27,205 nt of DNA. Source: Triparma columacea (taxonomy: Eukaryota > Sar > Bolidophyceae > Parmales > Triparmaceae). The stretch lies in the NCBI GenBank assembly GCA_030267965.1, contig BRYA01000665.1, forward strand, positions 2,394 through 29,598, read 5' to 3'. Made by a program: the position numbers and the translations under genes. Position 1 is the stretch's first letter, and each line of letters opens with the position of its first letter. Below, piece after piece: positions 17,901 through 27,205 of this stretch. Below the pieces are notes generated by a model. That model worked only from the letters and a program-made list of their open reading frames with translations. It was not told the DNA's origin and ran no database searches.

Positions 17901-20900
17901 GTCGTTGATAGCATCTCAAAGCAGATTCTTGGCAAGATCGATAATGTTCAGAGCAAAACGAAGGCCGTTTCAACTCCAGTAGTCTCGGCGAATCGCCAGA
18001 CGCAATCCTCTTCTACCTCACCCTCGACCTCGACCTCCAATGTCACGACTCTGAAGATTCACGGGATATCAGACGGGCCACCGGTATTTCCCTCCTCCCC
18101 ATCAACTATGTCCTCATCAGCGTCGACGCCAGAGCAACTGTCTACAACAAAGTGGCTGGACCACAATTATCCTTACTTGCAAAGGAATCCCTCCACGTCC
18201 AATTCTGGAAGCGAGAAGGACGAGGGCAGCAAAACGGTAAATAGTAAGGTGAGCTAGAGCAACGATGAGCACATATATTTACGTAACCAATGTCTGTCAC
18301 ACTCACACATTTTGTTGCATCCTATGCTCGTCCCCTCCATTCAGCTTAATTACGACGACTCCGCCGACAATGATTCAACCGACAACATCTTCAATGATCT
18401 CATTGATACCGAAAGGAAGGGCGAGGGCGATATCTTTGACTTCAGCAAGGACGACGACGACGACGATCTCTTCGATGACCTCTTGAGTGAAAACTCCGAG
18501 AATGAGGGATCTCCTCCGATTACCGCCCCTGGATCCTTGGTTTTAGAACAAGCTTCTAGAAACACTAACAACCCTTTGCTCAATCCTCCGATTACCGCCC
18601 CTGGATCCTTGGTTTTAGAACAAGCTTCTAGAAACACTAACAACCCTTTGCTCAAGGACCCTAACCCGCCTCCCACCAAAATGGATATCAACACCTTCTT
18701 GACGAAGCAAGTTCAAGAGAAGAGCGAAAATACCAAGGCTGAGAAGGGAACGTCCCCGTCAAAGGTGAGGATCTGAGACGACTCATGTAACACAACCTTC
18801 TCTTCTCTCTTACACCTTTTCACCTCTTCTCACCTATTTCGCTCGTTGCAGAAGCGCAAGCCCTCCACTCTCTCTCGCCCTCGTGACTGCAAAGACGACG
18901 GAGAAATATACGCCGACTTGAACGATGAGCAGGAACGCTTGTGGAACAAGTGGGAGAAGATCGACACTAAGTTGCAGCACGAGGAGAAGGCTGTGCGCGC
19001 GAGAGAGGTGAGATGAAGGGCGAGGAAATTTTGAGGCCGAGTCCGATCCTTAAGGATACTAAACCTAATCTACAATTTCCATCGCATGCCCCCACTCTCA
19101 ATCCTCGCAGGATGAGGCGAACAGGCAGAGGGTAACGGAGTACAACCAGAGAAAGCCGATGAAGATGACCGGCCTAGCACTCCTGGCAAACGAGATCGGA
19201 AAAGTCGAGCTTCCAAAGGAGACGGCCTCACATCGTCACTCGAACAATCCTCATTCTCCAACATCTCCCGAGAGCAAACGCTCCCCAGCAAAATCAGTGA
19301 CGCCACAATCCCCCTCCCGCAGAGGGAAAGTGAAGAACGTTGATATTGGCGATTCTGAAAGCGTAGCAACCACGCTGACCGAGGCAGAGCGCATAAAGGC
19401 CATCGAGAGCCGCATCATCAACAACAAGAAGATGCAATCGGAGGCCAAGGCTAAGAAGATGGCTTCTTCGACAGCAAATACCGTTGCTGCAGAGGGTACA
19501 ACACCCCCGCCAAGCAGCACCTTCTGGAAGGCCCCAGGTTCGAGAAACGGGTCTGTCCTCGGCAACAAGGAACTGAAGAGTTTGGTGAGCGTCAACAACA
19601 AGTCAGACAGAACTAGCGCCGACGATGCAGTTAAGAGAATGAATAGCGCCCTGGACAACATCAAAAAAAGTGCCGCTATGCAAGAAATCAAAAAGGAGCA
19701 GGTTGTTAGAGCTCACGACGACAAAGATAGGTCAAAGGCCGAGAAGACACTTAAGAAGCTGGAGGAAAAGGCGGCAAAAAAGCGCGCCGAGAAGGAGGCC
19801 GCGGAGAAGAAGAATGCTCAGAAACTAGCAAAGAGGGGAACGAAAACGACACCACAGAAAAACCACATCTCTGTAGGTACTCCTGCTGACCTTGAGACGA
19901 AGTCAATAAAGTCTGCCTCGTCGCCCAAGTCCAATAAATCCAAAACGTCGGGCAAGATGGTGAGTGTTTCTATGGCTGTGGTTCTTCATTTTTCTCTTTA
20001 TTCCACTAACCTGTGCACTTCTACAACCCGACGCAACGCCACTTGAGCAGATTACAATCAAGACCAAAAGGAAAAAGGGATCCCAACTCAACGACAACGA
20101 CAACAACGACGGCATTCTGTCCCCGAAGCAAGTCACCGAACTTAGGCGTGTGGCGAAAGTAGCGAAGGCCGAAGCGAAGGCCGAAGCGAAGGCCGCAAAA
20201 GCCGATGCGAAGGCCGCGAAGAAAAGATCGAAGAAGGAACATATCAAATCGAGGGGGGTTTCAAAAAAGCCCAGCGCGGAAACATTCACTAGTTTCGAGG
20301 TCAATGAAGAGGAGGTTGAAGTCACGATCACAGACGTGATCCCCCAACGCGCATCAAACAAGACTGATGAGATGACGATCGGGAGAATGATTGCTGCGAG
20401 TCCAGTCAGTACGCCAAAATCGGGGGAGAAATCAACCGAAAAGAAGGAAAAGATGAAGAAAGGAGGGCTATTTTCCAGTTTCATGTCCTCCAAGAAGAAG
20501 GAGGAGAAACCAGAAAAACAGACAGCGACCGCAACACCGTCAACGTCACAAAAAGAGAAGACATATGATGCGTCGCCCGCAAAGAGGACTACCAAGAAAC
20601 TGGAAGATCTCTATGGAATGGCCAGTAACAGCACCGACTTCGAAGGCAAGACCGGAGCACTAAAGGACAATAAGACCACGTCAAAATCTACCATAAGGCG
20701 GGGAACGCAGGACAACGTCAACACCGACGATGACGCCGTGACGAAAGAGCCTCTGACGAGCTTTACGAAGTTCGACCTTAAAACGTTCGACAGGTTCAGG
20801 AAACTGATGAGCAAGGACGGTGTTAGGGTGCTGAAGCTGAGCAAGAGCGGCGTCTGGGAGAAGAAGATACTTTGCGTCAGCAGGGAATCTCTAACGGTCA

Positions 20901-21718
20901 CGAGTCCAAGCGGCGATTTCGAGCTCAAGAAGGTGCCCATTGCCATGCTGTGGATCAACGACGCGAAGAACAAACCTCTGAGAGAACTCGCAAAGAATGG
21001 AATTCCTATCAATAGCTGTAAGTGGGCAGACACGCCCCGCCATGGGAACGGGGGGATCTTCTTTGAGGACTTCCAGTCCATGGAGTTCTCCGAAGACGGT
21101 CTCAAGAGCGGTCCAGCAGGTGCAATGGACATCCTCCCAAAGTCGCCCCCTGGGAAGCAATCATGGGCTGGCAAGTACGACATGAGCGCCCTCATGACAA
21201 TCGAGAAGATGAGTTCAAACGGCGACTACAGCTGCTTCGTATTTTGCTTCAGGAAAGGCTGCAACGAGGAAGGTATCGACAACGATTCCAATACCATAAA
21301 TACCCTCATCAACGGTAGCGGCCTCGTTCATGGGATGAGCAGGAGGGGAGACAGGGCCGCACTGGCAGGGGTGACAATCTCGCACACGGTCGAAGAAGGA
21401 AACGGAGACGGAGAGGAGAAGTCAGAGGGAGTTGAGTGTAGTATTAAGTACGATGAGCTATCCCTCGGCAGGGTCGATGTTGACAAGGCCAAGGCGAAAG
21501 GTGTGAAAAGGGGGGAAAAATCACCCAAGGACAAAAATGCAACGGGGAAGAGAAAGGAGGCCCTTCAAAAGAAGGAGAGGGAGCTCGTACAGCTCGAGAA
21601 AGACATCGAGGAGAAGAGAGCCTTCATAAGTGGAAAGAAAAAAAATAGGAAAGTGCTAGCGAAGGCGCTTAACGAACTTGAGACTGCGAGCTCAGGGGGT
21701 GGGCAGTTCTCAATGTGA
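14927..21718 (+). CDS. Giant Costars-domain protein with repeated short motifs and PH-like C-terminus, seven exons
   Basis: Exons are 14927-14961, 15037-17066, 17143-18248, 18345-18764, 18852-19007, 19111-19959 and 20051-21718, giving about 2087 residues. A Costars domain at about 228-306 is recognised by FGxLF-like YGALFDDE, EALVGTLKAAKKRNVV and MLLLKGVND; this domain binds actin in ABRA/Costars proteins. Around it are five motifs of the form (S/T)-I/L-(R/K)-(E/D)-R, for example TIRERMAKF, TIRERIEEN and SIRERVKNM, and three SAVSxIAxRFGGSxxxMSPS repeats (about 457, 567 and 620). Long Thr/Pro/Ala and Lys/Ala stretches separate these. From about 1788 to 1935 lies a PH-like domain (GVRVLKLSKSGVWEKKILCV), followed by a C-terminal coiled coil (about 2030-2075). 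I infer a cytoskeletal scaffold; the PH-like call is tentative. Confidence 0.8.
16577..16618 (+). repeat. 12-bp coding tandem repeat (PAPT) in the Costars gene
   Basis: The unit ccagccccaact occurs three times in a row and then breaks off, encoding a Thr-Pro-Ala-Pro ladder. A related but diverged Pro/Thr/Ala tract begins the next exon after 17150. It lies between the first and second RFGG motifs and is probably a flexible spacer. Confidence 0.9.
18513..18656 (+). repeat. Near-perfect 72-bp tandem duplication in exon 4 of the Costars gene
   Basis: Copies at 18513-18584 and 18585-18656 are identical except for the last base. Each encodes 24 residues beginning PPITAPGSLVLEQASRNTNN. The duplication is in frame and must be very recent, or be kept identical by conversion. 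It follows a strongly acidic segment (SKDDDDDDLFDDLL). Confidence 0.95.
20153..20224 (+). repeat. Lys/Ala-rich coding repeat in the last exon of the Costars gene
   Basis: Variants of gcgaaggccgaa recur about six times, encoding AKVAKAEAKAEAKAAKADAK. This should form a single, highly basic alpha helix just before KKRSKKEH. It could be a nuclear-signal-like or actin/microtubule-binding basic segment. Confidence 0.85.
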
Positions 21719-22049
21719 GGGGGTGGGGTGAGAGGGGTGAGATTTGGGAGAGAAGGGGACAGATGGGAGTGCGCGAGAGATAAGCAATTCAGATTATGAA
21801 AAGAGAGTTGAATATTTTTTTAACGAGGGAGATGTGTGTCACTGCAAGGAAACAAAAGTGATGTTACGATCGGTTATTATTTTTGTACGACTTAAGCCCT
21901 CACATTGGTGCTTGCTCTCTTAGCATAGGCGGCTCGAATAAATTCCATTCAGCGGTCAAAGCAGCGAGGAGAGTACATTGGAATTAATTCCCAACCAGGA
22001 AACCAATCCGAAACCCACCAAGTTAGCCAATTTTCCACCAAATTGCTCC
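21719..22049. other. Spacer between the Costars gene and RabGGTase beta
   Basis: This 331-bp stretch begins G-rich (probable 3' UTR of the Costars gene), turns AT-rich near 21780-21900 with t-runs that could be part of a polyadenylation region, and then holds the promoter and 5' UTR of the next gene. The frame just upstream of 22050 is open but contains no ATG. No gene seen. Confidence 0.5.
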
Positions 22050-23364
22050 ATGGCATCATTCTTTGCCCCTCAACCAACGTCCGCCACCCAAAATGCATTC
22101 TTTGAAGAAAAACACAAGTCCTACATCTCAGGTCTCGCCAAGAAGGTAAGTCCTTGGAATTATTGTCCTCTGCTTCCTCGTCGACCCCCACTGACCCCCC
22201 ACAATTTGAACATTACACCCACCATATCTCTTTTAACGCACCCCCACCCCATCCTGTTGTTCACTTATCTTCCACGTATTCACTCAGCTGTCTAAAAAGT
22301 CCTCCTATGAAGGAGCAGTGACATCACATCTCAGAATGTCGGGTGTCTTTTGGTCCATCACAGCAATGTCTCTCATCTGCACTCCAGAGGAGCTCAAGGA
22401 AAAGATGGGCTTAGACGAGATTGTCGAGTGGGTTTTTAAATGCTATGATAAAGATTCTGGTAAGTCCCCCCTCTATAGTCTCCTCCTTTCTTCCCTTCTC
22501 CAACTCTCTTTTATCATCCCCTGAACCCCCCCCACAGGCGGATTTGGAGGAAACATCGGCCATGACGCCCACCTCCTTTATACTCTCTCCGCTCTTCAAA
22601 TCCTTGCCATATCATCCTCCCTGTCTGACCCCCGCTTGGATAAGGCTGCCTTAACTTCCTTTGTCCTTTCTCTCCAGAACCCAGACGGTTCCTTCGCAGG
22701 GGACAAGTGGGGTGAGATAGACACCCGTTTTTCCTACTGTGCGCTCCAAGCTCTATCTATCCTGGGCACGATTGGTGACGTTGACGTGAATAAATGTGCC
22801 CACTTCATCGCATCGTGCAAGAACTTCGATGGAGGCTTCGGTTGCCTACCCGGCGCGGAGAGCCACGCTGGTCAGATATTCTGCTGCGTCGGCGCGTTAG
22901 CAATTGCCAAGAGGTTAGATTTACTCGACGTGGAAACTCTGTCCTGGTGGTTATCTGAGCGTCAGTGCGACGGTGGGGGGCTAAACGGTCGGCCTGAGAA
23001 GCAGGCGGACGTCTGTTACAGCTGGTGGATTTTGAGCAGCCTTAGCATTATGGGGAAGGTGGACTACATCAACACGGGGAAGCTCGTGGAATTCATCCTC
23101 AAGTGCCAGGACGAGGAGGATGGGGGAATCTCAGACAGGCCGAGTAATGTGGCAGATGTGTTTCACACTTTCTTCGGTATTTCAGGGTTACTGTTATTAA
23201 ACTACTTTGACCTCGGAAAAACAGGGTATAAGCAGATAGACCCTATCTACGCGCTCCCAGTTGAGGTCGTGGAGAGATTGAACTTACAGGGTCAGGTGCT
23301 GAAACTTGAGACTTCCAAGGGGAAGAGCGTCGATGTCAGGTATGCAGGGTACGAGCAAATATAG
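22050..23364 (+). CDS. RABGGTB: Rab geranylgeranyltransferase beta subunit, three exons
   Basis: Exons are 22050-22145, 22288-22459 and 22538-23364, giving 364 residues against about 331 in mammals. The enzyme, as a heterodimer with the alpha subunit and with Rab escort protein, adds geranylgeranyl groups to C-terminal cysteines of Rab GTPases in the cytosol. The prenyltransferase alpha/alpha repeats are clear: [93 protein letters not shown] and [20 protein letters not shown]. The zinc ligands D247, C249 and H299 are present, each nine positions later than D238, C240 and H290 of the rat enzyme, so the catalytic core has no net gap between them. The extra length is N-terminal and C-terminal. 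Function is confidently inferred. Confidence 0.95.
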
Positions 23365-23867
23365 GGATGGGTAAATTAACATGTCATTGTTTTCCCAAAA
23401 TATATTTCTTGTCCGGCGGTACTAGGTTCCTACATGTAGGGGTCCCCCCTGGGAAGGTTCCTAATCGGTAATTTTTAGGAACTTCTCGAAACTGTCGCAA
23501 AGCAAAGCAATATTTTATTTAAGGTAAGCATGCTTCTCCAGGCATCGCGTGTTCGATAATTTCTCCCGTGGGAGCCTAATGTGGGCACTTGTTCGCAATT
23601 GTAGGGGAAAGCATTGCAAAATTACCACACAAACATTAACGAGCAGGGTAGGGATTGATTGAGGATTATGAGCTAGGGGAGGGGGAAGAAGCGTTTTCGT
23701 AACTTTGATATTGAGTAGCACATCATAAATCCATGTCTCGTAACCCGTGATTAATGACAATCGTGAGTCTCACCTCCCCACCCCCAACTGCATCCTTTGC
23801 TGGTTGCTCCCCCATGTCTTACACAGGCTTCAGAGATCTTACACAAGAAACACAGGCTACCATTCCG
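23365..23867. other. Spacer and promoter region before the mosaic secreted-protein gene
   Basis: No gene is visible. The stretch holds a 12-bp perfect palindrome cctacatgtagg at 23429-23440 and a hairpin with arms gttccta (23457-23463) and taggaac (23476-23482); the arm sequence ggttccta also occurs just before the palindrome. These could lie in the terminator of RabGGTase beta. The segment 23754-23867 is open in the frame of the downstream gene from an earlier ATG but is pyrimidine-rich and probably 5' UTR. Confidence 0.5.
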
Positions 23868-26800
23868 ATGAGGATCCTTGTATTCACCACTTATCTTTCG
23901 TTCGTCGCGCTTTTCGTGTTTGAAAGTCTTCAACATGAAGATCTCGTGCATGTCCTTTACCAAGGATATGCACTTGGCCACGATGCTTCAGTCGTCACGT
24001 GTATGAACGGGAAGGATATCGAAGGCATTCTGAACGGAAGATCCATGGAGGGGGTTCTGAATAGAGCTGCTGTTTACAAGAAACCTAACGCTCCTGGTGG
24101 ACCATCACTCACCAAGGAATGGAAGGCGTCTGGAGCACTCTCGACGATCGCTGACCCATATACCTCCGACCTATTCGACGAGGAGGAGATGTACAAGCTG
24201 TTCGAAGGAAATTCCTTACTTCTCGACGACGGATGTAGTTTAGGAAAGCCGAAAGTCCTGTCAAAACGACGAAACGACAAGACTGAATTGGCCTTTACGG
24301 CCCTCCCGAAGAGAGGCGGCCACAAAAAGCCCCTTGCCCTCCACACCTATCAGTGTAGGGAACTTCGAGGTGGCGAGCTGGCGCTTTTCGACGGCAGTGA
24401 TGAAAGTCCGTCTCCTAGGCTGCTCAGTGCTTGTGAATTGGAGCAAGTTGAGTGGGATTCAGGAGCGCTTTCGACGAGATGTTCTCAAAAGGATTTCTAT
24501 GCCGATCTAAGCAAAGGGGAGACCGAGCTCTCGCGCGAGGAGCTGATACTTGGCGAACGCGCAGGTTGCGAAGAGCTTCTTTATGGGCTGAAGGACGGTC
24601 ATAATTTCAAGACTGTCAAGGCATCGGACTTACCGACGGGAGATGTTTATGACGAGACTATTGGCGACCTCCGTAATAATGATGGCGACCTTTCAGGGGA
24701 CAGGCTGCCACTTATCGACGACGAAGATTGTAGATCAGCGGTGCAGATTATTCTCGTTTATGAAGGTAAGCATTGAGGGAGAGTTTAAGTGCGTCATGAA
24801 TAACAACATTCATGACAGAGCAAGGCCAGATCACCCCGATGTCTTCCTTTAAAAAAGCACTGCTGCCGACCCGATGCGACTGTAGCGCAAACTAATGAAA
24901 ACCAAACGTGATTTATTTCGCTCTTTGCTTTTTTCCCCGCAGATCAAGAGAAGAATGACAAGGAATCGAAGGCACTGACAGCATGCGAGGGTCTCGCTAA
25001 TAATGATGGCGACCTTTTACGAGACAGGCGGGCACTTCTTGACGACGGAGATTGTAGATCAGCAGTGCAGATTATTCTCGTTTATGAAGGTAAGCATCGA
25101 GGAGAAGACATGAATAATGATAACTATGACGGAGCAAGGCTAGATCACCCCGATTTCGTCCTCAGAATAACACTGCTGCCGTCCCGATGTGACTGTAACA
25201 CAAACTAATGAAAACAAAGCGGGATTTGCTTCGCTCCTTGCAGAGTTTGGGGAGGACGGTAGTTCGGATGTAGAGGAGCCCACTGTCGACGTAGGTGTGT
25301 GCAAGGCGGATCGTTTCGTTGCCGATGAGGCTGAGGAGGCCGTGAAAGGTGAGAAGAGGGGGAGAGGGGGAAAGGGGGGGAGGGATTGACTTGGAAGGTG
25401 TCTTGGACGCAACCGCTGACAAGGAGGCCAGTCTGGAGGACCTGTTGGACAGGCAGCAATTGACGATGAGGAAGGGGTCGACAGCTTGTATCTTTGCATG
25501 CCCTCATTAACCCTTACCTTCACCTTCTAACCCCTTCAACCCCCCTCGACCCCCCCCCCCCCACCCCCCTCCGACCACCAACAGCCATTTATCCCCCCGT
25601 TGTTGACAATACCGTCCCCATGAACACTAGCCTCCACAATGTGATTGACAAATACCTTGTTGATCCTCAAGTCAAGAGCGACTACTCTCAAAGAAAAGGA
25701 CCCCACGACTTCGAGGAGAGAAGGACTAGCATTCTCAACAACACCTGTCAAACTACTTTCGTCCAAGTCATGGCCGCCCAAAGCCCACGTCGAGCCAGTC
25801 TCACTCGACCCCGTCGGGCACATCGTGGACGGTTAGGAGAGGACAGCAGTTCCGACGTGGAGGAGACTTATGTCGACGTCGAGGTGAAACGTATCGCGGT
25901 CGAGGAGGCTGCGGAGGTTTCGAGAGGTGAGAAGAGGGGAAGGGGGGAGGAGCTTGTACTTTCCAAATCATCCACATCCTCGTCTGTCCCGCATCCTCGT
26001 CCACATCCTCATCCATGTCCTTGTCCATGTCCTCCTTAACGTTCATGTTCTCACCCACGTCGAACGCCGCACCCCCCGCACTCCACCTACCTTACAACCC
26101 CCTTCCGCTCCACAGTCGTCTCCCCCTTTGTGGCCGACGAAGCCATTCACGTTAAGACGCGCCAGGGTGATGTGTGTGACGAACATTTCCACGGCATGTC
26201 TGACAAGAAGAACAATCTTCCTCTCTACAGCGTTCTCAACAAGGATCAGGCGGAACTCAACGCTGCTGCTGCTCCGACTGACTCCTTCAAGTGGTTGCAG
26301 CACAAAATTGAGACTGCGAAGCAAGAATGTGGGCGCCTCACTGCACCCAAACTTGTAGTGGGTCATGAGGAGGGGGACAGCTGCTTGGACAAGAGCAGGG
26401 TTTTGATCAGTGTCGACCAGGCTTTACGAGTGAGCGCTTCAAGGCTTGGAATCGTTCAGAGACCACAGCTAGTCTCTGCTTTGCTTGGGGATACTGCACT
26501 CATTCAAGTGACCCCCCCCTTGCAGCTGAGGATCGAGGACAGAGGTCGCGTGGGTTTAAGAGCTGAGTACAAAGCGCTGCCAGGCTTTGAGGTGACGGGG
26601 TACCACCGCTTGAGCTCTATTCCCTGGTCACCATGTCCGCAGGAACGACCTGCAGCTCCTGGTGTCGCCGTCGGTGCTGCTGTGGGCAATGAGCACCGAG
26701 AAAACGTGTCTGGGAAAAGGGCCGGTGAAGGGGAAGGACGAGGTGAGTACGTAGGAGGTAAAGGAGATCATTCAGCCTATTAAAGACCCTTGTGCGACTG

Positions 26801-27205
26801 TCGAAAAAGCAATTCATTGGACGCTTACCCTCAAATCCAACTCATTTCGCTTCGCTCATCAGAAACAAATGTCAAGGACGTTAAGGCCTTTAGGGCAGCA
26901 TTATCGAAATGCGATGCCTACGACGCCCTCCTCGCAGAGGGGATGGGCGAGCTCTTGCTTGACGACGAGTTGTCACCACTCGACAACGAAATTGAAAAGT
27001 GTGGGCAGAATGCAGCAGAGCGGATTATTCTCGTTTATGAAGGTAAGCATCGAGGAGAAGTTTAAGTGCGTCATGAATAATGACAACTGTGACGGAGCAA
27101 GGTCAGATCACCCCGATGGTTTTCTCAAGAAAACACTGCTGCCGTCCCGATGCAACTGTAACGCAAACTTATGAAAAATAATCGTGATTTGCTTCGCTCC
27201 TACTC
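23868..27205 (+). CDS. Secreted mosaic protein built from repeated phase 1-1 exons, 3' end outside the window
   Basis: Exons are 23868-24765, 24943-25089, 25244-25348, 25585-25926, 26116-26742 and 26863-27042, with another intron running off the edge; about 766 residues are seen. I place the start at 23868 because it gives a signal peptide (MRILVFTTYLSFVALFVF); an in-frame ATG at 23754 is the alternative. All introns are phase 1, so every internal exon is a multiple of three and can be duplicated or skipped without a frameshift. Module A ends exons 1 and 2 (NNDGDL...DCRSAVQIILVYE), and its last part ends exon 6 (RIILVYE). Module C (GED.SSDVEE.) ends exons 3 and 4. Module B (PPVVDNTVPMNT / SPFVADEAIHVKT) starts exons 4 and 5. 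I recognise no family; a secreted or surface protein is inferred. The inner boundaries of exons 4 and 5 are less certain. Confidence 0.6.
24766..25243 (+). repeat. Duplicated introns of the mosaic gene (first two copies)
   Basis: Introns 24766-24942 and 25090-25243 are clearly homologous. They share gtaagcat-gagg at the donor, then gagcaagg, agatcaccccgat, cactgctgccg, cccgatg-gactgtaac and caaactaatgaaaac, and end near a ttcgctc-ttgc pyrimidine segment and cag. Together with the exon-2 match to the end of exon 1 this shows duplication of a whole exon-intron module. Confidence 0.88.
27043..27205 (+). repeat. Third copy of the duplicated intron, cut by the window edge
   Basis: From the donor gtaagcatcgaggagaag onward this matches the introns at 24766 and 25090, including gagcaagg, agatcaccccgatg, cactgctgccgtcccgatg and gatttgcttcgctcct. 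The acceptor is expected within a few bases of the right edge, so another exon almost certainly follows. Confidence 0.88.

Noticed and set aside
23763..23825. Candidate intron (gtgagt to acacag) near the start of the mosaic gene
   Set aside because: Joining it to the ATG at 23754 puts the frame into a stop within a few codons; the unspliced frame continues to a signal peptide.
26593..26640. Possible extra intron inside exon 5 of the mosaic gene (gag|gtgacg to tccgcag|gaacg)
   Set aside because: It is short and in frame, so splicing cannot be judged from sequence; I kept the continuous exon.
1..27205. tRNA, rRNA, transposase, reverse transcriptase or viral genes
   Set aside because: I looked for conserved motifs and terminal repeats and found none that I could support.

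Overview
This is nuclear DNA from a microbial eukaryote. Spliceosomal introns of about 70-240 nt run through nearly every gene (usual donors G|GTGAG or G|GTAAG, acceptors CAG), and the products are eukaryotic: Rab geranylgeranyltransferase beta, a thioredoxin/PDI-type membrane protein, a Costars-domain protein, an OSCA/TMEM63-like membrane protein and a ZW10-like tether. Intron density, gene compactness and the overall style suggest a protist alga, perhaps a stramenopile. That placement is inference; no rRNA, tRNA or organelle gene is present to test it. I joined exons by hand from splice signals, reading frame and protein continuity.

Layout. 1-1375 is a satellite-like array of four and a bit units of about 320 bp. 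1581-2588 (-) is a membrane-anchored thioredoxin-like protein; it shares a 236-bp divergent promoter with an unrecognised six-exon coiled-coil/helical protein (2825-4957, +). 5345-7447 (+) is an intronless protein with two sulfotransferase-type domains joined by minisatellite-encoded stems, followed by a duplicated scrap of its own 3' end. 7849-9681 (-) is a possible ZW10/Dsl1-type tether. After an 820-bp spacer with a hairpin comes a small single-pass membrane protein (10503-11138, +), convergent with a seven-exon OSCA/TMEM63-like protein (11314-14674, -). This is divergent from a giant seven-exon, about 2087-residue Costars/PH-like repeat protein (14927-21718, +). Then come Rab geranylgeranyltransferase beta (22050-23364, +) and a secreted mosaic protein running off the right edge (23868 onward, +).

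Functional ties are loose. Several genes touch membrane traffic or the secretory route (RabGGTase beta, ZW10-like, PDI-like, Golgi-type sulfotransferase), but neighbours in such a genome need not cooperate and I claim no pathway cluster.

The most unusual items are: the mosaic gene at the right edge, built from repeated exon-intron modules that are all phase 1-1; the fused double sulfotransferase; the 5' satellite with an A-B-A-B higher-order pattern, short hypervariable pockets and an embedded CAG|GTAAG site; the repeat-rich Costars protein; and introns whose G-rich starts can pair with their C-rich ends.
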